From Imbricaverruca yamaguchii (taxonomy: Eukaryota; Arthropoda; Thecostraca; Neoverrucidae): 64,000 bases of DNA. The notes beneath the pieces were generated by a model that saw nothing but the letters and a program-made list of their open reading frames with translations, was not told the DNA's origin and did not search any database. The position numbers were made by a program, and so were the translations under genes. The stretch covers positions 124,001 through 188,000 of the forward strand of contig JAOTOL010001455.1 in the NCBI GenBank assembly GCA_034440575.1, read 5' to 3'. How positions within the stretch are numbered: the first letter of the stretch is position 1; every line of letters starts with the position of its first letter. Shown piece by piece: positions 1 through 11,993 of this stretch.

Positions 1-2624
1 CCGTTCGTGAGGATGCTGAATACACATAAAAATACACATCGTCAAATAAAAATCAGAATTGTTGAGGTCTGAAAATATAGTGGGGCGAAATCCGATAAGT
101 TTTTGGTTTGCGGGGGGGCGTCGGCCAATACGCTTGCCCCCCCAATGTTTTTTTAATCGACATCCCTGCTTCTTTTGCCATAGGCCAGCAAGCAAACTAC
201 ATTCTTGCTTATTGTTTCTCCTCAACAACATCGATGATATTTACAACGGGGGCCATCTTAGAGTCGTATAGTACTATATCATTGAAATTAGAACACATTA
301 CATACTCATAATTGAGGTTGTAATGAGTCTCCCCCATGCACAAAGCAGAAGTTGAGCAAATTTTGTTTCAGCAGTAATAGGTGCCTATCCACCTTTCAGA
401 CGCTACTACACCTATGACGTATGGTACTATATCATGTCAACTAGGGTACATCGCAAAACCATTAATGAGGATGTAATGAGTTTGCACGCCGTCCCCCACA
501 CAAACGCACATAGCGGAAGTTGAACTTTTGATTGAATAGTGGTACTAATAGTTTAACTCGCACCAGAGACAAACCTATTATTACAAAATAATCAATGAGT
601 GGGGTTGTAATCGTGAGATAATCGCGTCGTAATAATCGTGAGAAGGGTTCCAAGTCCAGCAAGAAGTCTGAATTTGAAAGTACTTACATTGTGATGATAG
701 TTCTTCTTCAGAATCACATGTTCCTGTTAGCCATAGACGCGCCCAGGGGGCCTACCCCATCCCCCTCAGCGGTGAAAGTCGCGTGAAATTGAAATTCTCT
801 AAATACTATAAACACTTTAAATTATCGGGTTATCTATCCAAGTGTTGAACCATGGTGCATTGCGAAATTCCTCGGTGCGCCCCTGCCGTTGACACTGGCC
901 CTCCCGCTTTTTGAGACGTTCCTACGCCTATGGTATACACACAAACCACAGCCAGCCGTGACCCGTGGCTCGCTCGGACAGCGCGGTGGTGCCATTCCTG
1001 CTGCGTGGTGTTCAGGTCGGCCAGAGGTCGGATTCGGCGCCGGCCGGTCAACTTGACACTGGAATAATAATAACACAATGTTGTGACCATGGTTAAACAC
1101 CAATTAGCGAGCGCGCGTTCCACACAGGCGGGCTTGTTTCCACACAGGCGCCACGGCAATGCTCTTGTGGGTTATCCAGATCCAGCGATGTGCACAAATT
1201 TATCGCAGGAAATGTAGTCAGAGCATGAAAAAAGCTACTGACTTTTTAAAGATTATTATTTTATGATTATTATTATATTATTTATGATTTTATTATTATG
1301 ATATTACTTTATTATTATCTCGAAAATTGTTCCCACCTGTCACAATATCTTGCAAGGACCTGGCAGCACCCTAGCGGTGAAACCTTGCAACTAGGTTTGA
1401 ACTTCCCGTCAATAGATAGCAGAAGTACACTAGTATTGGCAATCACGGCCCGGTGTTTTTTTTTTAATCTAAGGACATTTTGTGACATTCTGAGGGCTGT
1501 CACGCATGTATTTTTCACATAGAGATTGAGCCGGACGAAGCTAGCGCCACCGAGACCTCAGCGTATTGCAAAGATACACATGCTTTAGCAGACATACGCC
1601 CGATCACATTATGTAACTGCAAGATAACGTCACTGCTCCATACCTGTACTCACCCGAATTATTCCATGTCCGTCGAATATGGAGCCGCCGAAGCCCAACG
1701 TTGACTGGCTGCTGAACGCACACAGTTCCGGGTTCAGGTGTGCTCGAAACTGCAAATCAGTTCGTGAAGGTATCGAATGGGGGAAACGTCGGTGCGCGCT
1801 GGCGAAGTGGCGCCCTGTCATTCAACGAGATTGCAGCACGCATGTTGCAATCAGATAATGCACACTCGGGGGAATTGCTGTCATGCAGCAAGATTGCAGA
1901 CCGGACGCAGTATCGCTGGGGCGTTGTCATACAGGAAGAGTGCATAACGTGTACAACATCGCAAGAATGTTGAGTCATGGTGCGAGATTGTAGCCGGAGC
2001 CTTACTTTTCAGCTCCAGCTTGCTGGTGAATCTAACTGACCATCAATGTATGCTGAAAACGGTAAGATAGACCAAATGCCTGCCAAACCGAGTCATGTAT
2101 AACTCGCATGTATATATACACATATAAAGCACTTTGCGTGAGGAACTTGGAAGTAACGCACCGTAGAATTTCGACATGGCGCCCCGCCGAATTGGGGCAT
2201 CGTAACCAGCTGTCCAGGTTGTGTTGCGCTGTCATAAGGTTGCACGAGCAGTCTGAAGTCGATACTCCAGACCGTCGTTAAGGTGTACCCGACAATGATG
2301 CTGAGTCACGTTGCCGTCACCGCCGCGGCCGAGTGCACGTGGCGAGGCCAAGGTCCGCTCGCGGCGCTGCGGGGCCGCGCTACGGCCACCGTGGTATCCG
2401 GTAGCTTCGCGAGGTGGACGACTGCAGTTTGGCGAGGACGATTGCAGTGTGGAGAGGTGGACGAATACCAGAGGCGCTGCGCGTCTTCACAATGTTGCGG
2501 AACTACGTAGGCAGCTCAGGAAGGTTAGCACTAGTTCGCCGCTTCGAATGCAGATAACCATGAAAATGCCGTTCGTATCCCGATGGGGCATTTCCAGAAG
2601 CCCAGTTTTTTCTTTGCCGGGTGG

Positions 2625-2830
2625 GTGGGGGCAGTAAAAAATCCTCCGATCTGGACGAAACTTTTTTTTAAAACTTGACCGACCGATTTGAACAGCTAAC
2701 ATTCGTCGATTCTGCATTAAATATCACACTTCTCTTAGATCTCGCGAAAATACAATTATAGTGGAACATTTTAGTCAAAATGAACATTTTGAGGGCAGCG
2801 GGGCACCCACCCACCTCTGAGTGGGGCGGA
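2625..2830 (+). repeat. Dispersed repeat, copy 1
   Basis: Shares the order of short blocks with 3494-3720: a G-run plus 'gcagtaaaaaatcctc', a 'gaacagctaacattcgtc'-like block, an 'aacattttgag'-like block and a 'ggggca..ccacc' stretch. It is diverged. It could be a MITE or SINE-type element; the class is not determined. Confidence 0.4.
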
Positions 2831-3493
2831 TCCCTGTGCACACACCCACATCTAGATCAGTCCTCGGTGGTGTCCACATTTCTGAGCGCGATGTTGTGTT
2901 TTAGCCGGCCTGTTAACTTGGACGAGCTGGCAAAATATGTTAGTATGCAGGTCTTGCCTCTTGTCGGCAATAACAGCGTCGCGGGGTAGTGTTGGCGTCA
3001 GGGCAGGTCTTCAACACTTGTGCAAGACCTTTGTAGTTCCATTGCAAAGCCAGTTAAGTCATGGTTGACTAGGCTCGACTAGAAGTGATCAGAAAGAAGT
3101 AGTCTAAAAGTCGGTTCAACTGCAAAAGAATATCTCAAGACTAAAACAGCACTAAAAATAACACCAGTACCGCACGCGGGCGAAGTGAACGTGGTACCCA
3201 CGGATTACCTCGGGTCAGGTCTGGGACTTACTCTGCTTGGCGGTAATGATAACCAGGGCGATGCCCATTTGCGTCCAGTCAACGGCGAGAGTAATGCGCT
3301 GCTCTCACTCCCACGGGATGGTGTAGGAGGCGGATCCATCGCCCTCCAGGCCCTGCGATAGACACAGAAGGGAGCGGGGACGTGCAGGCGTCACCTTAGG
3401 AGACTGTTCTCCAGCCAGTGCGATAGGTCCCTAGACCCGGTCCGGGCTGCCGGCCGAGCTATCGGAAACTCCAGACGGATCTGAACCGCGAAA

Positions 3494-3720
3494 TGCAGTG
3501 GCGGATCTATAATTTTGTTTGTGGGGGAGCAATAAAAAAATCCTCAGATTAAAAAAAACCTAATGTTTGAACAGCTAGCACACGTCATATCTGAATAAGG
3601 TAATATTTATCCGATGAAATGCTTTTTATTAAAAACATTTCGAGTGCCTGGCTGAGCACTTTAGTGAAACATTGGGGCAAAATCTGCCTCTCGGGCAGAG
3701 GGGCATGACCCCTGGAATCA
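3494..3720 (+). repeat. Dispersed repeat, copy 2 (starts GCAGTGGCGGATCTA)
   Basis: Begins with a GCAGTGGCGGATC-type end, which in many animal genomes marks hAT-like non-autonomous elements, followed by the same ordered blocks as the 2625-2830 copy. The hAT assignment is inference from the end sequence only; no transposase is present. Confidence 0.4.
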
Positions 3721-3779
3721 CACCCGCCATTGCATCGGGTGGGCCCTTTATCGCGCCGACACTAACGCCATCAGTCACC

Positions 3780-4640
3780 ACACGTTGGCACTGCTTCCGA
3801 TATCGGGCAGAGAAGCTTCACGGGGCGGATAAAGTCTCTCTGCACGATGGGCTTGTAGGCGGCGCGCCACGGTCGTCGCTGCAGGACCCGGTGCAATTCT
3901 GCATAGCGAAGTATCAGCTGTATTGCTCATTCCCGGCGTCACGAGCGTGCCGTGGCTCCATCGCCGCGGGACAGGAGCGTGACGTCACCAGCAGCTGCCA
4001 CTGCCCGCAGACCACGATCGCCTGGCAGCCAGCCAATGGTCGCAAGCGGCACACCGACCTCCGGTGTGCGAGGCGCAGGCACGTGCAGTCGCGACTGCGC
4101 GGGCAGTGGCACGACCCGTCCGCAGTCCCCGGCGACTCGAGAGTCACCCACCGGAGGTACCCAGAGCAGCGGCACACCCCGCAACACAGCCACTCTGAGC
4201 TGGCCCGGAGCACAACCGCTCCCGAACGAACAATGCACAAATCACGTCGCGATCTCGACCGATATAAACTCGCCTACGTACACACCCGAGTGGGCGGGCC
4301 AAGTCCGGCTGGCCGGAGCCGGCGTCGGCGTGCCGGCGACCCGAGCACGGCCACACACCTCGCGGCGACACCCGGTCAGTTTTGGCGGCGCCGGTCACAC
4401 GGCGGCCGTGCTGCGGTCACATGGCTGCCGGCCACCAGTCCCAGCCAGCCGGACACACACAGCTGGGCACCGGCACCCCCGTCCACCGCAGTCGCACACC
4501 AGCTGGTCGTTTGGGCTGTAGGGCGCCTCGACCAAACATAGTGATCACTCAGCGCCGCACACCAGAGCAGCGTTTGAACACACGACACCAGCTTGAAAGT
4601 TGCCAAAATCATAGAGAAAAGAGAAACACGGGACTGACCG
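3780..4640. other. GC- and CpG-rich block of unknown function
   Basis: A GC-rich, CpG-dense stretch with long open frames in several phases on both strands, as expected by chance at high GC. No family motif was recognised. It lies downstream of the minus-strand SELENOW-like gene and could be extended 3' UTR, a promoter of an unseen gene, or neither. A LINE tail fragment is embedded near 4505-4560. Confidence 0.35.
4505..4560 (-). mobile_element. LINE 3'-tail hairpin fragment
   Basis: Contains 'cgtttgggctgtagggcgcc' followed after about 25 bp by 'cagcgcc'. This is the GGGCGC/GCGCCC hairpin arrangement seen at the 3' end of the LINE copies at 20463-21015 and 50165-50849. No clear target-site duplication was found. 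Confidence 0.45.
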
Positions 4641-4847
4641 GACGCATGGTTTACACGGCAACACCGGAAAATAGTCCCCAAAACCACTTGATCTCTTGAC
4701 ATTCATTCATAAGCATAGCTATAACACAGATGCCAACGTTCTCACAAGTACCGAAGAGGAAACAGGCGTGAATCCATGCATTTTAAGGGGGCAGACTTGG
4801 CCGCTTCGAAACGGGATCGTCTGAATCGCTAACTGGCTTAGACAATT

Positions 4848-4853
4848 TTTATT
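4848..4853 (-). terminator. Candidate polyadenylation signal AATAAA for the SELENOW-like gene
   Basis: AATAAA on the minus strand about 210 bp beyond the stop codon at 5063. It is a consensus match only; another AATAAA on this strand near 3627 would give a much longer 3' UTR. Confidence 0.4.
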
Positions 4854-5062
4854 TGGACTCAGTAATTCGGTGATAGTGTTGGTTGATCGCATGTGCTAAA
4901 TTTTGTCCAAAACCACATGGTGGCAGTGGGATGGGCGGTGGGCGATTAGCCCACCCTAACTGCGCTATTGGGGGAAATGTCCACATCCCAGCTGGCCCGT
5001 GGAGGTGAAGAGGTGTGGGAAAGGGCGAACGGACAGCACCGGCTACAGCTGTGACGACCTCA

Positions 5063-5226
5063 TTAAATAATCACACAGGAGGCGGGCTCCATCTTGTCCA
5101 CCTTCCGCGGCAGCTTGCCGTCTGACATGTCCTTCACTACTGCCACCACGTCCTTCAAGTCGGGGAAAGACATCGTTTGCAGCTTGGAGTGCACCAGTTC
5201 GTTGTTGATTTTCACCTCGAACGAAC
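5063..5226 (-). CDS. SELENOW: SELENOW-like exon 3 with CaaX end
   Basis: Acceptor CTGCACGCGCAG precedes 5226. Encodes SFEVKINNELVHSKLQTM followed by FPDLKDVVAVVKDMSDGKLP and a KMEPASCVII end, then TAA at 5063-5065. The codon split with exon 2 gives serine. Confidence 0.85.
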
Positions 5227-8200
5227 CTGCGCGTGCAGAAAAAGAACACGGCTTACAGTATGTATTGGTATGCAGAATCCAAATAAGAGCGAAGCAACTT
5301 GGTACTCAAACAAAAATGCGCCAGGGAAAATCCGTGGGCAGTTTCATTTGCTCGCTGCAACCCTCATGATTTCGCGAAGTCGATCAGAAGGCGATGGTAA
5401 TGCGTTCCCTCGGGTGCACCAACGACTGTATAATTTTGCGCCCAGATAAATTAGTCACCACATAGCCGACACATTAATGACATATCTGAAATCAGAGTGA
5501 TTAGTAGAGGCGATACGTGATGGCAGAATTTACTTGTGGAAGGAATATGAAGATAAATCCAGGCGCGAAACGGCACCAGGGTCGGATCTACCAATATTTG
5601 GCGCAGCAACATGTGAACGACGCGATAGCCACAGTATTTACGGTGTAAGAGAGTACACGGTACACGGCGTACAGGGCAACCAGCGGCGTGAGAGGCACAC
5701 GTTACACGGCTTACAGGGCAACCAGCGGCGTAAGAGGTACACGGTGCACGGCGTACGGGGTAACCAGCAGCGTAAGAGGTATGCGTTTCACAATGTACAA
5801 GGCAGCCAACCAGTACATAGTACGCTGCAAACCGGGTGGAATAGCGCATACGAAGACGGTCGCTTCCTGCTAAAAAAGTACCATCCGTCGCCGGTGTGCG
5901 ACCAATTAGAAGACGAAACAGAACATCTACTGATCATCGTGCATACGGGAAAGGCCGCCCCGGCCCAAGCGGTGACTTCGCAGGATTGGACGTGCTGGGT
6001 TTCAGGTTCCAGGCTTATTATTGCAGTTTCGCACGATCGCACAAAAGTCGATGGGCTGACGTCGCTGGGGAGAAGACTTGGCCTTCGTACAAACTACACT
6101 AGCCACCGCACCACTGGACGATAGTAGTTATGTCATGCACGCTATCGTTATCAAGTTCCAAGATTACCTATTTTCAGGCGGTAACTTACGAAGGTAAGAG
6201 TATCAGATGATCTTTGACATGTGCTCTATCTTAGGCTTGCACAGGATTTTCCGACTGGTTGGTTACTGGCTTTACGACACATCGACCGTTGAGTTATGTA
6301 GCGTCGCCAATCTCTCACGCCGATTGGTCGCAGGCGAAGAGTAGCGACAGGTCAGACTCGAGCCCACAATCTTTCGATTGTGGGACAAGCAACTTACCCC
6401 TGGACCACCCGTCCCCGGATTTTCCGATTGGTTAGGGGTTGAGGACGCTGGGAATTTCAATCCCAAACTTAGTTGTTTGGGATTGAGGGCGCTGCAACAA
6501 AATATAACATTTTCGGACTGCGGGTTGGTTGGGGCCCCCAGTCATCGGTCCACAAACGACCATAGTTTAATATGGTGCTACGAACAGACCGGAGAAACAC
6601 CAGCTCCTATTTGGGTGGTTGGATATTACTTGATCTAAGGCTTCATTCGGTAACCCTCGATAAGATACCTCACGCTGCTGAATTTGTTCCGATACAAATC
6701 ACTTCAAAATATAAAATTTCCCAATTTCAGGGAATCCGGTTCGTAGCGCCCGGTCACCACGACGCCAACGTTCGTGCACGTGCACACCCATGTTGCGCAT
6801 TCGGCACATTCGCTACACTTCGTGCGATGCTACAGCTTCTACTACGCCTCCTACGTTTTGCAAATTGCTGTCACATGATAAACTTGCGTCATATTTGGCG
6901 TGATAAAATGCTTCGTATGGGCGTTCGCTGCGAAAATTCGGTTAATTAAATTCCATCATTAGTTTCCTACTAACCACAGTTTATGCTGGCTAAGAAATAC
7001 GGATACTGACTGAGCTTGGATGTACCAGACATCTTTGATTAAATATGTTCCCAGATTGGCTACCGAACCCAAGCCCTGCCTCGGTGTTCTTTTTTGGACC
7101 CGTTGTGTCTTTTTTCGTCTACGAATGTGGCTTAGGGCTCCAATCCATCCTCGTTAGGAGCCCAACACATTTTCGAAACCCGTGCTCGTTTTAGGTTTTT
7201 TTCTCGCTATTTATGCACCCAGGACTTTAGGTGTGGATGTTCTCGAAGACCCCGATGTGTTTATGTAGTGCCCGGTCTTTTTGTCCGTTTTGGCACCATG
7301 TTCCTTTTACGGCCCAGCCTCATTTTTAGGCCCTTGTGCGGCCTCGTCGCCCCTAAATGCCTCGAGAGCGTCCGGTGATGTATTTTAGAACTCCCGGATC
7401 GCGACGCATGTTTTAGGGCCCTGTCGCTTTTTGCGTGACTGATATTTTTAGGTCCAGTTACATCTTCAGCCCTCGTGATATCATTGTCGTTGTGCTATCA
7501 TCTCGAGCCGAATTATGTTGGTTCCTTTCATGAAGCGTCAGAGGCATAATGCTAGATATCACAAAGTTTTGTGGGAAACGCGTCCTACGTCTCACCATTT
7601 CGCAACGCTCATGTCAGAGCGTGCATTATGTGGCTTACATCGTCTACTTCCTGAGTCACTCGCAAGCACAATGCAATTAACTAGATTAACGTTAGATAGG
7701 CACTGACCTAAGGCTGATACGCACTGCACACAATAGTCTATTGTTCCAAGAGATTGTCCCAGTTTCATGTTGAAACTATCCGGCAGCGCAGCAGAGCCAG
7801 ACACCGCGGCTGCGCGGCCGACGGAGACAGCCTTCCTGTCGCAGCTCCTGACGTTGACACACTCGTGGAGCGCGGCCGGCATGGCTGGCACCACTGTGTT
7901 GGAGAATTTCCAACAGCAACCTGTTCACATTAATTTTCAGCTGGGAATTCGATGTGAAAAACTACACTTGAAAAATGAAGATGAAGATTTAAAAATCGGA
8001 TGCACGCAATTTGCGCACAACCACAGGATATGATTAGCTACGTAGTACATAATAGCACTACGCGGAATTTAGTGATGTGATTGATGTCATGGGAAATAAT
8101 GATGTGATGTTACGTGCATATTGCAAAACGTGGTCTCCCAAGTACAATCGCTATGAGTGAGCAAAATACAGTGATAAAAAGCAAAACCGTACGACTTCAG

Positions 8201-11200
8201 ACTTAAATATTTGAGTGGACTCCACACACACCCCCCGTCGGAGTCATATCGGAATCGTGTTTGAGAGGGGACTAGATGCTGAGGTGAGCATGATTTTGAT
8301 ATTACTGTTGAAATGGATAAACGGTTAAGACCGTTGTTCAAATGTTCACCGTACTAGTTCATTAATCATCCCTGTAAAATGCAAGAGCATTCATTAACAG
8401 CTGGTGGTTTGAGAAGCTGTCCGATTTGAGAACTCTGAGAATGACGGAAGCTGTTGAACTTGAGAACCAGCTATCGCACAAACGAGGAAAAACAGACTTG
8501 CCTGGCAAACAGGCAAACAGACTTGCCTGGTAATTGAGTTCGTACCTACGGGGTAGTAGCGAGATCTCCGCAGAGTCCGAGTCTGACGCAAGCACCCACA
8601 ATCAAGCACCTACAGAGAAAAGTCCAAAACTAATACGGTCACACACCGAAAAAAAGAGCTGTCCAGCGTGCGAGGACAAGTTGACTAGCCTGATCGCCGG
8701 GAGGGAACAGCATGCTGAATTGGAGGGAGGAGAAATGAAGGGAAGGATGGATGCACGTCCGTTTCGGCACTTCAAGACCACGCGCCCAAGGCAGTTTCGG
8801 TAAAATGATATTTGCTTTGGGTCCGGTCTCCACTGAAAAAAATCCTAGCTGCGCCCGTGGTGACGAGCGCCGAAGAGGTAAACTTACTTGGCCGGCCGAC
8901 GAAGCCCTGCACTTCGGCACCAGGAACATTAGCGCGTATGATACGCGCCAGTTCATGGTACCGAGGGGCGTACCCTCATCCGCCGCTGTAACACCACACA
9001 CGCGTCAGTCACACGGTGCGCGTACATCAACGTCAGCCACACCATACCTTGTCGACACCTTTTAAAACTCACCAATTTGGTGCAAAGTACTCATTAAAGC
9101 TTAAAATTACACTTTTAGTCCTGTTTTCTGCAATATCCTACTCATTGCCTGCAAATCATGCAACATGGTGCTGAGGACAGTTATTAATACCATTACATGA
9201 TTTTTTTCAACTGATGCTCATAGTGGAAAGAGACAAATTACGTAAACTAAATCGGGTATTTTGATTGCGTGACAGTCGACTGGCAGCCTCATGGCAAAGA
9301 AACACAAAAAGCTAAAAATACAAACGAGATGAAAGGCACCACAGCACAAACTCCAAAAATATACATTGCACAGCTGGTGGAATCACGTTGAAGTGGTGCT
9401 GGAACAGCTTACAACACCGGCCCGGGCACATAATCAACAGTCGAGGCTTTAGATCAGCAAGTTATACAAAACCTCTCCGCACCACAATGCATCGCATCTA
9501 CCACACAGTATGACATAAAGTATTGCGACGCACACGATCAAAGCGAGTAACTAATTCCTCCCATCAGCATCACACGCCTCTGGTGCCCGTACAGTGGTGC
9601 TCGATGCTAGAGTAGTGCGGGGTGACATGTGGTATCGGAGTCCATGGGAGCAGTCCACTCAGGGCCATCGATTCCCTGCTGGATCTGCGATGAAGCGAGG
9701 ACCAATTTCCAACGTGTGGTTCAGCTGAGTGAGGGTTATTGTTAACCTCTCCGTGGTAGATACACTGCCGTTCAGAGGGCGGAAAATCTCGCGATGCTCG
9801 AGACAAGGGCTCCGGCGAGAAGTTGCAACACGAGGCAGGGCGGTCTCGCTTCCCACTTCGCCACTGGGGTGGCACGTCCATTCCCGGATACTCGGATGTG
9901 TTAGAGTCTCACGACGGTACAAGTGGTTCGGGGTATAATGAGGTTGATGTGAATCAGAAATGCCAACGAGACTTCAGAGATGATCGATAAAAGAATTAAG
10001 AACAGACCACCCTGCGAAACCACGAGAAATAATTGCGCTTCAACTATAGCCATAGGTACATATTTATTCCATGAAGCATACAGAGGTAATGGATTTAGCT
10101 GATGCTCACCGCACGAAAGCATAGAATGTGCCTGTGCTACTTTTCTATTTCAAGCTCCCACATGTGAAACTGAACGCTTCATTTTTTCTCGATGCGTATC
10201 CTGGAGGTAAACGTCTTGAGCGACGCAGTTGAAGCGAAATAGACGTCAAAGGATGGTCTTCACCAAGGCAAGACACCTCTCGGTCAGCTGTCGCTTAGTC
10301 GCAATGACTAAACCACCACAGGAAAACATGCCAGGAGAATGAACAGACAAGCTGGACTCGACACAAGTCAGAGTGATGCCTGTGATCGTGCCGCACGAGC
10401 ACATGGTCTGCGGAGAAATACACTGACCGAGCAAGGTGGATCAGCCGGGCGGTCCGGTGTTCTCGACGAAACGAAAAGGGCGCAGAGAGCATTCTACGAT
10501 GCTAAAAGGAAGGTCGTGTCGAGACATTTGAGACTGTGTGGCAAATAGTTTGCGCAAGACATGGACGGCGGATAACAGGCCGATTTTTCCCACGATCGCT
10601 GCAGCGACCGACATGTGCACGTGGAAATTGGCATTTATCATGTATGTTTGTGGTAATAACGCCGCTCGCCACCTATCACAGCTGGTCTGATGTCAATGTA
10701 TGGCTGGAATGCACGAGACACAATGGACATGGTTTTTCTCCTGATCCAAAACTTTTCCCCGAAAACACAATGAATGCAGTGGCTAGTATCTTCCTGCATG
10801 CACCGTTTTTCCTCAGACGTGTTGCAATCTGACTTCACAAGACGAGATACCTTTCTCATACCTAAAAATACTTTATTAGTATGAACACACGTCGATGCAG
10901 ATAGAGTATCTTCTGAGTATCTTCTGATAGAGTATCTTCTGACGAACCTAGTGACCTAAAATATCCTACACATTCATGCAACAAAAATGCAAGCCTAAAC
11001 ACTTCCTTAACTCACCAAAAACACCTATAGACCATTTACCCACAAACAGTTTTGACAGTAGCTTCTAGACGAAAGCTATTCCTTCTCACGACAGTAGTAC
11101 TTGAACACAGTCATTAAAGGAACCAGGATTTTCAACACATCAACACACTTCAAACATTAACCTGATAACATCAAGATTCAGCCATATTGATGTAGGTGTA

Positions 11201-11490
11201 AATGAAATGGCTTTGGACTACCATACAATTAATTTTGTGTCAAAATAGCCAAGGGATGGTTCCACTGATGGTCTGAAAGCTACGTTGAACCCATACCAAA
11301 ACAATCATCCATCAACATATATGAAAACCTATATATAATGCAATAATATGGTCACAATGCATGCATTTGTACTTTGGTGGTGTTTCCACCAGTCATCCAC
11401 CCTAAATCTAACCTTGGTACTTCAATCTCGACACACTGGCAAACATGAATTCACTTACCAGTATTCAATGATCACCTTTGTTGCTGCCAT
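5063..11490 (-). CDS. SELENOW: Selenoprotein W family (SELENOW/MIEN1-like) with Sec TGA and CaaX box, three exons
   Basis: Coding exons on the minus strand are 11459-11490, 8888-8985 and 5063-5226. Phases agree and together they give a 97-residue protein, a normal length for the family. The N-terminus MAATKVIIEYC runs into CGG-U-GYAPRYHEL: the thioredoxin-like CxxC/CxxU redox motif of the Rdx family, with residue 14 encoded by TGA at 8976-8978. The second half (SFEVKINNELVHSKL, KDVVAVVKDMSDGKLP) matches the family fold. The protein ends in CVII, a CaaX prenylation box as in MIEN1 (membrane-anchored, linked to actin and migration signalling in vertebrates), so it resembles fish SelW2/MIEN1 more than soluble SelW. 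Introns have GTAAGT/GTAAGTG donors and CAG acceptors, and the ATG context is good. No SECIS was recognised in the first 220 bp of 3' UTR. An intact spliced frame argues against a pseudogene. The closest name is SELENOW2/MIEN1-like. Confidence 0.85.
5634..5812. repeat. Tandem repeat, about 51-bp unit, 3.5 copies
   Basis: Units share 'cagggcaaccagcggcgt' and 'agaggtacacggt'-type blocks. Each plus-strand unit carries a donor-like GC(A/G)TAAGAGG or GTGAGAGG, but no exon is recognised beside it. It lies in intron 2 of the SELENOW-like gene. Confidence 0.7.
6262..6420 (-). mobile_element. tRNA-derived SINE copy
   Basis: Minus-strand copy of the element at 21143-21311: a GGGGACGGG..CCAGGGGTAAGTTGC head (tRNA box A-like), GGGCTCGAGTC (box B), then 'gtcgctactcttcgcc', 'cgtgagagattggcgacgct' and the 'tgtcgtaaagccagtaacc' tail. 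The tRNA parentage is inferred from the A and B boxes. Confidence 0.65.
7080..7480. repeat. Degenerate T/G-rich repetitive block
   Basis: Loose recurrence of 'ttttaggcccttgtg', 'ttttagggccctgtcg' and 'gatgtgtttatg'-type phrases spaced roughly 50-70 bp apart. No open frame or RNA gene was recognised. It could be an old, diverged satellite. Confidence 0.35.
8888..8985 (-). CDS. SELENOW: SELENOW-like exon 2, contains the UGA (Sec) codon
   Basis: Acceptor TTACAG at the 8985 edge, donor GTAAGT at 8882-8887. Reads (C)GG-TGA-GYAPRYHELARII then RANVPGAEVQGFVGRP. The TGA at 8976-8978 is the only stop in the frame and sits exactly where selenocysteine lies in SelW-type proteins. The 98-bp length keeps both splice phases. 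Confidence 0.85.
10898..10940. repeat. Short tandem repeat (GAGTATCTTCT-type unit)
   Basis: Three copies of an 11-17 bp phrase ending 'agtatcttctga', in intron 1 of the SELENOW-like gene. Confidence 0.7.
11459..11490 (-). CDS. SELENOW: SELENOW-like exon 1 (start codon)
   Basis: ATG at 11488-11490, preceded on the minus strand by 'aaagcc' (G at -3). It encodes MAATKVIIEY plus TG of the cysteine codon, followed by the donor GTAAGTG. The short beta strand leading into CxxU is typical of the family. Confidence 0.8.
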
Positions 11491-11850
11491 GGCTTTCTGT
11501 ACAGCAATTGGTACCAATGGACAGTAGATATTGGATACTGTTTGCTACCTGAAATAATAACAAATTAGAAGCATACCTATCACACAGCTTACAACCTAAT
11601 TTTCAATATATACTAGTAAATTTACTCCCGAACTAAGACCATATGTGCAATTGTGTTGCAAGAGCATGCACAGAGCAACACACTTCACTATGGTGCACAC
11701 AAATGTCTGGAGTGTCAGCGGCTTTTATTGGCTTTTCTCCTCCCAAGTTGACTACCACCCACCTAGTGAGCAGATATAACAAAAATCGAGCCATCACTGG
11801 ACATAAAGAAACAACAATGATAAATGTTTAGAGATATGTTTTATTCAATC

Positions 11851-11993
11851 TTGTATTAGTTTTTTAGTGGTATTTTTGTTCCTTCTGCATGTTTGTATCA
11901 CAGCACATGTGGAGCCCATTCTATGTAGTATGAATCTGGAGTGCAAAAATGTTTTAAGAGATGAAATATCTTAAGAAGTGCCTTAATTCTCAC
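11851..11993 (+). repeat. Dispersed repeat, direct copy of 53973-54116
   Basis: About 143 bp, near-identical by eye to 53973-54116 ('gtattagttttttagtggta', 'catgtggagcccattctat', 'gtgcaaaaatgttttaagag'). No coding potential and no terminal repeats were recognised. Confidence 0.8.

Larger units (their letters stand above)
1..4840. other. Left flank without a recognised gene
   Basis: I see no recognisable exon on either strand. Open frames here are short, lack family motifs and often overlap repeats. Two copies of a dispersed repeat, a GC-rich block and a LINE tail fragment are listed separately. Confidence 0.5.

Noticed and set aside
3672..4541. 289-aa plus-strand open frame
   Set aside because: Chance frame in GC-rich DNA; no recognised domain, overlaps dispersed-repeat and LINE-tail sequence, and long frames exist in other phases too.
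4600..4712. ATGA motifs near 4608 and 4704-4711 (minus) as SECIS cores
   Set aside because: No matching GA quartet strand or helix of the right length could be drawn.
8639..9001. 120-aa minus-strand frame over the SELENOW exon 2
   Set aside because: Wrong frame; the frame with the Sec TGA matches the SelW family and both splice phases.
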